A stretch of 37,223 nt of DNA from Magnetococcales bacterium DCbin2 (lineage in GTDB: Bacteria > Pseudomonadota > Magnetococcia > Magnetococcales > UBA8363), in assembly GCA_002753615.1 (NCBI GenBank), contig PEAO01000018.1:1-37223 (forward strand), written 5' to 3'. Each line of letters begins with the position of its first letter. Within the stretch, counting starts at the first letter, position 1. Both the position numbers and the translations under genes were made by a program. The notes under the pieces are model-generated. The model saw only the letters and a program-made list of their open reading frames with translations. It ran no database searches and was not told the origin of the DNA. Shown here piece after piece: positions 8,240 through 15,684 of the stretch.

Positions 8240-8560
8240 ATGGAACAGGTTCTCGCATCCCGCTCTGTCGGCATTACCGAACTCAAACGCAGTCCATCTG
8301 CCGTTCTTGAACAGACAGGGTCGGAACCGGTGGCCATACTGAACCATAACCGGCCTACCGCCTACCTCTTGCCCCCACAGGTCTATGAGGCCATGCTGGA
8401 ACGGCTCAACGCTGATTTACATATGGCGATTCAGGAAGGCATCGACAGCGGCCCGGCTATTTCCGCCGATGACGTATTCGCAGAACTCAATGCCCGCTAC
8501 GCCGAACCCAATGGCAGTAGCCAGTCCACCACCAAGACCAGCAGCAAATACCCAACTTAA
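8240..8560 (+). CDS. Phd/YefM-type antitoxin
   Basis: A small antitoxin of 106 residues. The N-terminus ASRSVGITELKRSPSAVLEQTGSEPVAILNHNRPTAYLLPPQVYEAML is the DNA-binding fold shared by Phd, YefM and StbD, which also autorepresses the operon. The C-terminal tail is expected to wrap the toxin; its end (GSSQSTTKTSSKYPT) is low in complexity. The start at 8240 has GAGG six bases upstream; a TTG at 8222 is an unlikely alternative. The stop overlaps the toxin start (TAATG). The pair lies between two copies of the zur-znu intergenic sequence, which suggests later insertion. Confidence 0.85.
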   Translation: MEQVLASRSVGITELKRSPSAVLEQTGSEPVAILNHNRPTAYLLPPQVYEAMLERLNADLHMAIQEGIDSGPAISADDVFAELNARYAEPNGSSQSTTKTSSKYPT

Positions 8561-8889
8561 TGGCCGAAGTCACCTTTTCCCCGAAGTCTCGGAAAGACCT
8601 TCTCGACATCGGTGACTCTATTGCCAAGGACAGCCGTTCCAATGCCCGGAGGTTTGTGGGCAAACTCATGGCGCAATGCCAACGCATCGGCACCTCCCCC
8701 ATGGGCTATGTCGGCAGAGATGACTTGGCACCCGGACTGCGGATGGCAGCCTTGGACCGTTATGTGATTTTCTTCCGCATGTTCGATGGCGAAGTTCGTA
8801 TTGAGCGTGTGCTACACGGTGCCAGAAACCTGCCCATCGTGCTGCACCATGACAGCGCACAGGTTGCGGATGATTCTGCCTTTGATTGA
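8560..8889 (+). CDS. ParE/RelE-superfamily toxin
   Basis: A 109-residue toxin of the ParE/RelE fold, encoded with a one-base overlap after the antitoxin. Typical features are VTFSPKSRKDLLDIGDSIAKDS at the start, GTSPMGYVGRDDLAPGLRMAALDRYVIFF in the middle, and VRIERVLHGARNL at the end, which matches the ParE-style 'I.RVLHGARD' C-terminus. Known members inhibit either gyrase (ParE) or translation (RelE); the sequence looks more like ParE. The length is normal and no damage is visible. Confidence 0.85.
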   Translation: MAEVTFSPKSRKDLLDIGDSIAKDSRSNARRFVGKLMAQCQRIGTSPMGYVGRDDLAPGLRMAALDRYVIFFRMFDGEVRIERVLHGARNLPIVLHHDSAQVADDSAFD

Positions 8890-8959
8890 AACGTCATAAA
8901 CACAAACATGGTCAAAATAAGCAAGAGGAACAAGGCTCAGGTCTTGGAACATTACGCTA

Positions 8960-9009
8960 CGGTCGGGAAAGGCTTGGCCCAGATCGATGGGTTGCATCAT
9001 GTCGTCAAT
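8960..9009 (-). pseudogene. Relic of a second zur gene (first 13 codons)
   Basis: On the minus strand this reads MQPIDLGQAFPDR, against MVQSIDPGQAFPAR in zur. The AGGAGG ribosome binding site (9007-9012) and the leader further upstream are also conserved. After about 13 codons the similarity ends and the frame runs on into unrelated sequence at the end of the toxin gene. It is the 5' stub of a duplicated zur and marks the far edge of the duplicated zur-znu region. Confidence 0.7.
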
Positions 9010-9023
9010 CCTCCTGTGTGGCC

Positions 9024-9033
9024 ACGGTGAGGT
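9024..9033. repeat. Left target-site duplication ACGGTGAGGT
   Basis: These ten bases immediately precede the CAGGGCAAT end of the element. They are repeated exactly at 15579-15588, just after the right end. Duplications of 8 to 10 bp are usual for ISAs1-type elements. Confidence 0.8.
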
Positions 9034-9117
9034 CAGGGCAATAGCATTTGAATTTCGTTAATTTTCTCATAAAAGTTTGCATCCACCAAGCACAGCGGCG
9101 GCTAGACAGCAGTAGAC

Positions 9118-9410
9118 ATGGCTGAGTTTGGAATCGCAGAAGAAGTTTTTCTTCGTGATTTCATGATGTTGAAGAACGGTATCCCCAGCCATGATACGTT
9201 CAGCCGAGTATTCCGGCAGCTTAACCCGAAACATTTCCAAGCCTGTTTCCTGACCTTCATGGCGCATTTCGCCGAGACGTGCAAAGGCGTCATAGCCATC
9301 GACGGCAAGACACTGCGCCGTTCCCTTGATACGATGAGTGGCCAGTCCCCGCTCCACATGGTTAGTGCTTGGGGCCATGAGCAACGGCTCGTATTGGAAT
9401 TGGTCAGGTT
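9118..9410 (+). pseudogene. ISAs1-family transposase fragment
   Basis: About 97 residues match the N-terminal half of ISAs1-type (H-repeat-associated) DDE transposases: NGIPSHDTFSRVFRQLNP, then VIAIDGKTLRRSLD with the first catalytic aspartate, and HMVSAWGHEQRLVL. The usual N-terminal segment is degenerate, with in-frame stops upstream. The match ends abruptly near 9405, exactly where the radical SAM gene of the cargo ends on the opposite strand. The remaining two thirds of the transposase are missing. Confidence 0.85.
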
Positions 9411-12220
9411 CCCTCTGAATTCTGGGAATTAAAAAGAGGCTTGTAGTGACACCTGCCGATGAAATTAGAACGAATTTCTTTGCAGATGCTATGATCTTTC
9501 CATACTGAAGAGATGTCGCTATCTCGAATATTTCCGAGTGGTTGGCGCACTACGCCTTTATGATTCATCGATTGAATTTTTGCAACGCACGGCCAAATGT
9601 TGCCTTTAATATCAACATAAAGACCTAACTGTTGAACGCAAGGGGATCCACAATAATACGCTGCTTCATATTTACTGCGCTTCATACCCATACTTACATC
9701 AATTTCTTTCAGATCTTGAAATAACTTTTCTCTTTGGGCAGGAGAGGGCCCGCGCAATGATACATCGTCGGAGTCAACAGTTCCTGGTGCAAGACCGTTA
9801 CTTGTACGTCCAGCAGGAATATAGTCAGCTGTAATCGGAAAAATATTATTATTACGGCACCACCGGTGTATATCTGGCAGTTCATTAATATTTCCCTGGA
9901 ATGCTATTGTATCCAACCCGAGCCGCGTAGGCTTCCCTTTCCGACCAATAGTGAATCCAGTACCAATTAACTGTTCAAGTACCTTGTCACGCATCGAAGA
10001 ATAACCTTCATGTCCTACGACGGAATCCTGAATAGTTTTATTACCGGAGTTATACTTAAGAACAATGGTGGCTCCCTTTTCAAAAAGAAAAAGGCCCATC
10101 CCATCGCCTTCTAGCAACCTTGTACCATTAGTAAATATGACTGGCACCATTCCTTGTTCAGAAATAAAACTTACAACATCTTTGAAGGCCGGATCCAACA
10201 TAGGTTCCCCTGCGCCTACTATGTTCACGGTCTTGGCACCTCCTGTACGGAAATTTCTAATAATTTCCAAGTATTCTTGCTTGCTCAGTTCATCTTTTTT
10301 CCCATGCTTATTGTCTTCATCTCCCAGGAAACAGTAGGAGCAGTTGAGGTTACAAGCACTAGTCAAGTCGAGAGATGGACATATTAATATACCGTCTCTG
10401 CAGGCAAACTGGATCTCAGAATCACTAAAACACCACCCCGCCAGGAACTCGCCGTTTGGTTTCTCCCCAAACACATGATCAACTTCTTCAAGTCTACGAA
10501 TCCGTATTGTATTTTTATCTTCCCAAACATTAATGAACCATTGTTGTAATCGTGCAATCCTGTCAGAAAGAAGCAAATTGTCATAACTAATTTTACTTGG
10601 ATTGAATTGTTCCGAAGCCATTTCAAATCCAAATGCTTCACAACTCTGCCTTAGTGTATTATTGCAAGAATCGCCCACAATGATAAAGTCAGAACCAAAC
10701 ACGGGCAAAGCAGCCGGAGTTCTAATAGCTCCTGTCGTACCTGTTCCCCGAACATTCCATAAATTCGCATGAGTGATGAGACCTACCTGGACCCCATTTT
10801 TTACATGTTCCCGAATAAATCCAACCGCATCTGATGGTAAGAGAGCAATATCTCCATCATTAACAACAAAAAGGCGGCGTTTATCCCTGGCTTTACTAAT
10901 TTCAGTGGCATTACAGAATTCTTTATAAACTTTATTCTCCTGCCATTCATCCCAAAAGCGTCTTGGTTTTGACTTGATATCAGCTTGGTCCATAGCCCAA
11001 ATTATTTGCTCTTCCAGCTTGATAAAATCGTCTGCAAAGCATTTGATGACTTCTGCGCCGGTCATCGTTCTCTTAATAAATTCTCCGTAGCGTTCATTCT
11101 TAACAGCATTGTCAGTCATATTCTGAATAATTTCTCCTAAAGATGAAAGCACGTCTCGGAAATCGTTTTCAAAATTGCGAAGCACTCGTCCATTGAACTC
11201 AGCGTTCAGAATATCAAGTGCTTGTCGCATTCCACTCCAAATAGGATCGAAATGACTGGCTATAGCAACTTTCTCAGCGAGTTTAAATATCTCAAAAGAC
11301 TCATCCCAAAGGGTTTTGAATGCAATTTCATATTGATTGATTGTAGATGTGTCGATTGTTTGACGTAGCGTTACAGCTTCCTCATTTGAGACATCAGAGA
11401 CGACTTTTGCCAAACTATATGGGTACTCACGCCCATAAACCGATGATGAATCAACAATCATGAAATCAGAAACCACGAACTCAGTTGCAGGCAAGAGTGA
11501 TTTTAACCGTTTAAAAAAATTTTCGTAGTTGTCATTTTGGGCGATCAGCAGCACCCGTACAGGGCATACTCCTCCACTAGGTCCCCATTGGAGGTGAAGA
11601 CGGACAAGACGTTCAGCGTTAACAGGATTGCCAACAAGATCTCGAATGAAATCGGTCCAGGTACATACAAATATGCGAGCTTTTGATGGAATGCCGTCAA
11701 AGGAACTACCGTCAGAAGACAGGTTCTGCATGACGCTCAAGTAATCATCGTTGCGCTCGCCAAACCGATGCCAACCATCAAGTGTCGTAGCCCAAAACCT
11801 TTTCCGATGGGACAAGAAGAAATATTTCGCAAGTATCATCTGTGTTCGGTAAGGGACTGATTGTACACTTTCTCCACCAATAAGTCTAATCATAACACCT
11901 TGATGGCATAAAAAATCCTTAAGCATTTCTTTATGGATATTTTTTGCTAAACCACCTTTGCTAGCATTAATTTTAGCAAAAAGCAATTCATCGTCATCCA
12001 CAATTTTATGCAACTTTCGATATCGGATGTGTTGGTCCAGGGCATAGACGCCAGCTGTCGCGAACGCGCCAGCCACTGCAGCAAATATCAATGAACTCGT
12101 ATTGATTAAAAGCCACCCTTGTAGCAACCAAGTGAGAATTGTAGTCAAAACCCACGAAGAGATCACACCGAATTTGACACGCTTATACCAACTGCGTTCA
12201 CTTTTACGTGGCTGTTGCAT
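9404..12220 (-). CDS. Membrane-anchored radical SAM/SPASM-like protein with large unknown N-terminal region
   Basis: A 938-residue protein, last gene of the importer operon, starting 25 bp after the binding-protein gene. Two transmembrane helices (about residues 17-37 and 42-60) anchor it. Residues 140-300 and 420-570 look like two diverged copies of one module. Each has an RFW motif, then an ARIFV/RRLFV strand, then SDFMIVDSSS or SDFIIVGDSC, then an aromatic LWDES/VWEDK helix. The radical SAM core begins with CNLNCSYC (C623, C627, C630, the CX3CX2C iron-sulfur ligands) and contains VNIVGAGEPMLDP. The C-terminus has further cysteines (YYCGSPC, GNIWPC, GRCHYKP, about residues 855-925) like a SPASM or twitch domain. 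The last codons lie at the junction with the IS, so the natural C-terminus may be altered. I cannot name its substrate. Confidence 0.8.
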   Translation of the reverse strand: MQQPRKSERSWYKRVKFGVISSWVLTTILTWLLQGWLLINTSSLIFAAVAGAFATAGVYALDQHIRYRKLHKIVDDDELLFAKINASKGGLAKNIHKEMLKDFLCHQGVMIRLIGGESVQSVPYRTQMILAKYFFLSHRKRFWATTLDGWHRFGERNDDYLSVMQNLSSDGSSFDGIPSKARIFVCTWTDFIRDLVGNPVNAERLVRLHLQWGPSGGVCPVRVLLIAQNDNYENFFKRLKSLLPATEFVVSDFMIVDSSSVYGREYPYSLAKVVSDVSNEEAVTLRQTIDTSTINQYEIAFKTLWDESFEIFKLAEKVAIASHFDPIWSGMRQALDILNAEFNGRVLRNFENDFRDVLSSLGEIIQNMTDNAVKNERYGEFIKRTMTGAEVIKCFADDFIKLEEQIIWAMDQADIKSKPRRFWDEWQENKVYKEFCNATEISKARDKRRLFVVNDGDIALLPSDAVGFIREHVKNGVQVGLITHANLWNVRGTGTTGAIRTPAALPVFGSDFIIVGDSCNNTLRQSCEAFGFEMASEQFNPSKISYDNLLLSDRIARLQQWFINVWEDKNTIRIRRLEEVDHVFGEKPNGEFLAGWCFSDSEIQFACRDGILICPSLDLTSACNLNCSYCFLGDEDNKHGKKDELSKQEYLEIIRNFRTGGAKTVNIVGAGEPMLDPAFKDVVSFISEQGMVPVIFTNGTRLLEGDGMGLFLFEKGATIVLKYNSGNKTIQDSVVGHEGYSSMRDKVLEQLIGTGFTIGRKGKPTRLGLDTIAFQGNINELPDIHRWCRNNNIFPITADYIPAGRTSNGLAPGTVDSDDVSLRGPSPAQREKLFQDLKEIDVSMGMKRSKYEAAYYCGSPCVQQLGLYVDIKGNIWPCVAKIQSMNHKGVVRQPLGNIRDSDISSVWKDHSICKEIRSNFIGRCHYKPLFNSQNSEGT

Positions 12221-12244
12221 TTTAGGCTATCCGTCAGGCAAAGG

Positions 12245-13231
12245 TTACTTGGTACGGGCGGCATACCAATTTCTGAGCTTAGAGACATCTATATTTACTT
12301 CGCGAGCACGTTTCTCATCAATCATCAACAATGGATGGTCAGAAACTCCGACAGAAATGTCACCAACTGGTTTTCCATGGAAAATAGATCCAATCTGGGT
12401 GGCATTGACTACACCGAGATCTCGGTAGCTGACTCCTAGACCTATGGCAGCACCGGCATCGAACGTCCCCGGATCACCAGCTATTACAGTTATTCCGTGG
12501 CGCTTAGCCGCAGTGATGATTCCTTTGGCTGCGGCCATTGCGGTGTTGTCAGCTGGAATGTAGACCACACGGCTTCGACCAACCATGGATTCTACACTTT
12601 GAAGTGCCTCAGACGGACTGTTGATGGGGACTTCTAGCAGCTTAAGACCGACTGCTTTTGCTCCTTCTCGGGTCTTTTCCATGGCGTAGCGGGTATTCGC
12701 CTCACCGGGATTGAAGGGAACTCCTACGACAGTTCCTTTTCCCCACACGGTGGCAATCATTTCCATTTGTAAGGCATAGGGCCATTGATCGCTTGTTCCA
12801 GTTAAATTACCGCCAGGTCGCTCGAAATTCGACACCAAATTGGCTGAGATTGGATCGGTAATGGCTCCAAAAACAACCGGTTTTTTACCGCAACTTTGTT
12901 TGACGCTCTGCGACATCGGAGTGGCAAGAGAATATACAACCACGCAATTTTTGTCTCCGCAAAATTGATCCGCTAGGGAGCGAGCAGCAACTGCATCGCC
13001 CGCAACATTTGCGAAACGAATCCTATCTGCCTTGATTCCTGACTTGAACACGGTTTCCAGAAATCCCTCATAAACAGCATCCAGAGCAGGGTGTGAAACA
13101 TATTGTGCAACACAAATCTGATTCGATGCGGCTTTTTCGCTAGGGGTCAGTTCTTGGCAAAGTCCTGATGATGCGATAAAACAAAGTACACCAGAAAATA
13201 AAGCGGAAATTTTTATTTCTCTATATTTCAT
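12245..13231 (-). CDS. ABC transporter substrate-binding protein (ABC_sub_bind/TrpX-like)
   Basis: A 328-residue periplasmic binding protein. A signal peptide covers about residues 1-26 (hydrophobic run then SGLCQ). A cysteine just before the mature start could be a lipobox, but the SGLC context is only approximate. The two-lobed fold shows ICVAQYVSHPALDAVYEGFLE, VVYSLATPMSQSV, VFGAITDPISANLV, and GTSDQWPYALQMEMIATV, characteristic of the PF04392 family. Characterised members bind aromatic amino acids (TrpX), but substrates vary. It overlaps the ATPase gene by 4 bp and is followed by the radical SAM gene. Confidence 0.88.
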   Translation of the reverse strand: MKYREIKISALFSGVLCFIASSGLCQELTPSEKAASNQICVAQYVSHPALDAVYEGFLETVFKSGIKADRIRFANVAGDAVAARSLADQFCGDKNCVVVYSLATPMSQSVKQSCGKKPVVFGAITDPISANLVSNFERPGGNLTGTSDQWPYALQMEMIATVWGKGTVVGVPFNPGEANTRYAMEKTREGAKAVGLKLLEVPINSPSEALQSVESMVGRSRVVYIPADNTAMAAAKGIITAAKRHGITVIAGDPGTFDAGAAIGLGVSYRDLGVVNATQIGSIFHGKPVGDISVGVSDHPLLMIDEKRAREVNIDVSKLRNWYAARTK

Positions 13232-14001
13232 TTTCTTTCCCCTAAATAATCTCTATGTGGTTGGCTGTACATTTGATAAAACTGGCTGACTGTCGGAAAA
13301 AAACCTCTGTCCCACTGGCCGATAATTTTCCCACTATGAAGAAAAATTATTTTGGAAGCTAAATCGATCGCCTCTTCTACACGATGACTGATGTAAACAA
13401 GCCCGCGATCTGAACCTGGACGGATAGCATCTTTGAGAATCGATACGAATAATTCTGTATGCGCGAAGTCCAGGGAGGAAGTTGGCTCGTCCAAAAGCAT
13501 AAGATTCGGTTCTCGGGACAAGACAAGACGAAGAGCTAGTAACTGTTGTTGCCCACCCGACAAATCGCCGATCCTCTGGGTATGACTCATGCCTGCGTTA
13601 CGCATCTCTTCCTTTAATTGTTTTACAGCGGAAGAAAATATTCGGTTAGAATGATAGAGATTAATCATCTCGTCGAGGGTGAATGTTGAGCAAAGATTAT
13701 CTTGTGGCCTTTGTGAGAGACGCCCAAGAATTTTGGTCCGATGACTCCAAGGTAATCGATGCAGCGATTGTCCAACCATCTGAACTTGCCCTTTTCTGCA
13801 GACTATCTCCCCGGCGAGTGCCTTCATAAGAGTGGTCTTCCCAGAACCATTAGTCCCTAATACGAAGACCGCATCTCCCGGCATGACGGTGAGGGCAACG
13901 TCCGATAATGCGCGGATCAAGCCACCGAATACTATAAAGTCATGCGTCAAGCCAATAGCTTGAATAAGGGGCGTAGAATCAACCGATGAGCGGGATGGCA
14001 T
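13228..14001 (-). CDS. ABC transporter ATP-binding protein (importer, TrpZ-like)
   Basis: The ATPase of the importer. It shows Walker A GTNGSGKTT, a Q-loop region (LGRLSQRPQDN), signature LSGGQQQ, Walker B LMLLDEP and the switch histidine in YISHR. At 257 residues it is a single complete nucleotide-binding domain. The start at 14001 has AAGGGG upstream (minus strand) and overlaps the permease gene by 23 bp; a longer frame begins at 14040 deeper in the permease gene. It would act as a dimer beneath the permease. Confidence 0.88.
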   Translation of the reverse strand: MPSRSSVDSTPLIQAIGLTHDFIVFGGLIRALSDVALTVMPGDAVFVLGTNGSGKTTLMKALAGEIVCRKGQVQMVGQSLHRLPWSHRTKILGRLSQRPQDNLCSTFTLDEMINLYHSNRIFSSAVKQLKEEMRNAGMSHTQRIGDLSGGQQQLLALRLVLSREPNLMLLDEPTSSLDFAHTELFVSILKDAIRPGSDRGLVYISHRVEEAIDLASKIIFLHSGKIIGQWDRGFFPTVSQFYQMYSQPHRDYLGERK

Positions 14002-14845
14002 CTCGGCCCCTTGATGATAGACGGGCAAACCAAGCAGCACCGATTACCAGAGTAGCTGTCAAGAATTTGATATCGCCGGGGAACACGCCCATGCGAAGGG
14101 CAAGTGCAGTTAGTAGGGCAAAGATCAAAGTTCCTAGAGCTGTTACTAATGGACCAAAGCATGGTCGATCTTTAAAGGGCAACGACATACCTATTAAGAC
14201 TCCAGCCAGTCCAATGAAAAGGGTCCCTACGCCTTGGTTTATGTCAAAAAAACCTTGGTTTTGCGCTAGCATTCCACCACCAAAGCCGACCAGTGCATTT
14301 GCAAACGCCAAACCAGCAAACCGGTAGAACGCTGGAACACCTCCCAATTGAGAAACTAGGCCAGAATTTTCTCCTACCGCTCGCAAGACTAACCCCAACC
14401 TTGTTTTTAAAAGTAGTGTGACGATGGTAAGAACGAAGATACAAATCACACATGAAATTACGATATCGTTAACCAAGTAAGAATATATTGTATCCGTACT
14501 ATCAGTAATGGCAACATTCCCTCTTCCTAGTACACGAAGTGCCACAGTATAAGCGGCCATGGATGTGCCTAACCCAGCCAGCACACGGTCAACCCCCCCG
14601 TATTCACTAAGCAAACCCGTAACACATCCTGTCGCAGCTCCAGCTACTGCTCCCCCGAACAAAGCACACCAGGGAGTACATCCGCTCTGGAGTAAAACGA
14701 CACATGCCGAACCGCCAATCAGAATACTGCCATCTGGGGTAAGATCAGCAAAGCGTAAAATTCGAAATGAAAGATAAACCCCTACTGCAATAGGTATCAG
14801 CAAGAGCCCTTGGCGCAAGGCAGCCTCTGCAATGACCATAAACAT
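13979..14845 (-). CDS. ABC transporter permease (branched-chain/TrpY-like)
   Basis: A 288-residue inner-membrane permease with about eight hydrophobic helices, of the BPD_transp_2 type used by binding proteins of the PF04392 family. Recognisable segments are YLSFRILRFADLTPDGSILIG near the N-terminus, VGENSGLVSQLGG (the coupling loop, about residues 175-190) and a C-terminal GPLVTALGTLIFALLTAL. It is the first gene of the operon, with AGGGA six bases before the ATG at 14845, and a strong hairpin lies 20-45 bp upstream in its leader. Confidence 0.88.
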   Translation of the reverse strand: MFMVIAEAALRQGLLLIPIAVGVYLSFRILRFADLTPDGSILIGGSACVVLLQSGCTPWCALFGGAVAGAATGCVTGLLSEYGGVDRVLAGLGTSMAAYTVALRVLGRGNVAITDSTDTIYSYLVNDIVISCVICIFVLTIVTLLLKTRLGLVLRAVGENSGLVSQLGGVPAFYRFAGLAFANALVGFGGGMLAQNQGFFDINQGVGTLFIGLAGVLIGMSLPFKDRPCFGPLVTALGTLIFALLTALALRMGVFPGDIKFLTATLVIGAAWFARLSSRGRDAIPLIG

Positions 14846-14859
14846 TGTTTTTCCCTAAC

Positions 14860-14889
14860 CCGACTTTTGCGTCGGCAAGCGACGCAAAA
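14860..14889 (-). promoter_or_regulatory. Alternative hairpins in the leader of the importer operon
   Basis: TTTTGCGTCG (14865-14874) and CGACGCAAAA (14880-14889) form a perfect 10-bp stem with a 5-base loop. A competing stem, CCGAC (14860-14864) with GTCGG (14871-14875), uses part of the same bases. The second lies closer to the ribosome binding site of the permease gene. Such mutually exclusive pairs can act as a translational or attenuation switch. No known riboswitch class is recognised. Confidence 0.45.
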
Positions 14890-15363
14890 ATCCTCAATTC
14901 GTTCACTTCCTTGAAGTCTTACCAACCATCTTCTCTGTCGAACCGATGTCACTTTAAAAAACCCTGTTAAACATTGAATTTGAAAAATTTTAAGTGAGTC
15001 CAACTCGTTTGAAAAATGTCGGCGGAGAAAGAATAAAAACCCCGATTTCAACTCCCGTCTCTCCAACCACCAACCAAGTTCAATTTCAAACCCTGTCCGC
15101 TAACTATTAAAATATCGAAGCTGTTTCGCAAACAAAAACCGCCACAGTGGACAGCCTAAATACAGAGAAAACCTTCGTCAAAAAAACTGGTGGAGCGTAA
15201 TGCTCGTCGTTGGCAATTATCAAGTCCGCCCTATTACGGTGGTGCGATACCGGGACGCCTCCAAAAGCCTTTCCATACCCCGTCGAAACCGTGACACCCC
15301 CAATCAAACGATCAGCCAGGATCGCAGTCTCCACTAAATACAGGCGCAATGTCAATATAAAAT
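14890..15363. other. Intergenic stretch upstream of the importer operon
   Basis: About 470 bp with no convincing gene. The open frames here lack ribosome binding sites and do not resemble known proteins. On the minus strand, TTGGAC near 15000 could be the -35 region of the operon's promoter, with an AT-rich stretch after it, but the call is weak. The sequence is more AT-rich than the zinc genes on either side. Confidence 0.4.
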
Positions 15364-15578
15364 CAGGGCAATTGCATTTGAAATCCCTTGACAGCCAAAA
15401 GTAAAATTTGCCGGTCTTTATTTGCACTCCAGCCCATTTTCCCGTGGGTTTTGGGGATTCTGCCCGCATTTTCACCATTGAGAAAGGTCAAAATATGGGA
15501 TCGCCCTTGGAAAAATGAGGCAAATGATAGCGCAAAAGTACCTTTTTCAAAGTTCCCTTTTCAAGGGCGATTGCCCTG
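15364..15578. mobile_element. 215-bp internally deleted IS copy (MITE-like)
   Basis: It begins CAGGGCAATTGCATTTGAAAT, nearly identical to the left end of the element at 9034 (CAGGGCAATAGCATTTGAAT), and finishes with the right end ATTGCCCTG at 15570-15578. No transposase sequence is left inside. The flanks of this short unit alone do not match each other, whereas the flanks of 9034-15578 do. It therefore looks like the second IS arm of a composite element. Confidence 0.6.
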
Positions 15579-15588
15579 ACGGTGAGGT
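15579..15588. repeat. Right target-site duplication ACGGTGAGGT
   Basis: An exact copy of 9024-9033, directly after the right inverted end. Joining the left flank to this point restores a zur-leader sequence equivalent to the one at 8008-8030. Confidence 0.8.
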
Positions 15589-15597
15589 GATCATCGC

Positions 15598-15626
15598 TTG
15601 ACAGGCGCAACGATAAAACATACCAT
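15598..15626 (+). promoter_or_regulatory. Candidate sigma-70 promoter of the znu operon
   Basis: A perfect -35 hexamer TTGACA (15598-15603) is followed after 17 bases by TACCAT (15621-15626), a 4/6 match to the -10 consensus. The Zur dyad starts 14 bases further on, a sensible place for repression. In copy 1 the -35 has decayed to TTAACG. Confidence 0.5.
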
Positions 15627-15639
15627 CCCAATCGGCAAG

Positions 15640-15654
15640 TGATATAATATATCA
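15640..15654. promoter_or_regulatory. Probable Zur operator, copy 2
   Basis: TGATATAATATATCA is a dyad with 7-bp perfect arms around one base. It lies just downstream of the candidate znu promoter and 31 bp before the leader peptide start. AT-rich dyads with a TATAATATA core are typical of proteobacterial Zur boxes, and a zur gene lies in the same locus. Binding itself is inferred. Confidence 0.65.
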
Positions 15655-15684
15655 TCTCATGACCCAACGGGAGATCCCTTCCAA

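Larger units (their letters stand above)
9034..15578. mobile_element. 6.5-kb ISAs1-like composite element carrying an ABC/radical SAM operon
   Basis: The left end CAGGGCAATAGC (9034-9045) and the right end, which reads CAGGGCAATCGC on the minus strand (15567-15578), match at 11 of 12 positions. They are flanked by the identical 10-bp sequence ACGGTGAGGT. Inside the left end is an ISAs1-type transposase fragment. Inside the right end is a 215-bp deletion derivative that begins with another left-type end at 15364. Between them is a four-gene minus-strand operon (9404-14845). The shared target duplication argues that the segment moved into the zur-znuC spacer as a unit, or that an inserted IS later acquired the cargo. 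Confidence 0.7.

Noticed and set aside
8812-9000. 62-codon minus-strand frame beginning like Zur
   Set aside because: Only the first 13 codons are Zur-like; the rest is the antisense of the toxin gene end. Recorded as a pseudogene stub instead.
14797-15066. 89-codon minus-strand open frame overlapping the permease start
   Set aside because: Overlaps the clear permease gene and its leader hairpin, and its composition is not protein-like.
15107-15478. 123-codon minus-strand open frame upstream of the importer operon
   Set aside because: No ribosome binding site, no recognisable motif, and it runs into the left-type IS end at 15364. It is probably chance or decayed IS-associated sequence.
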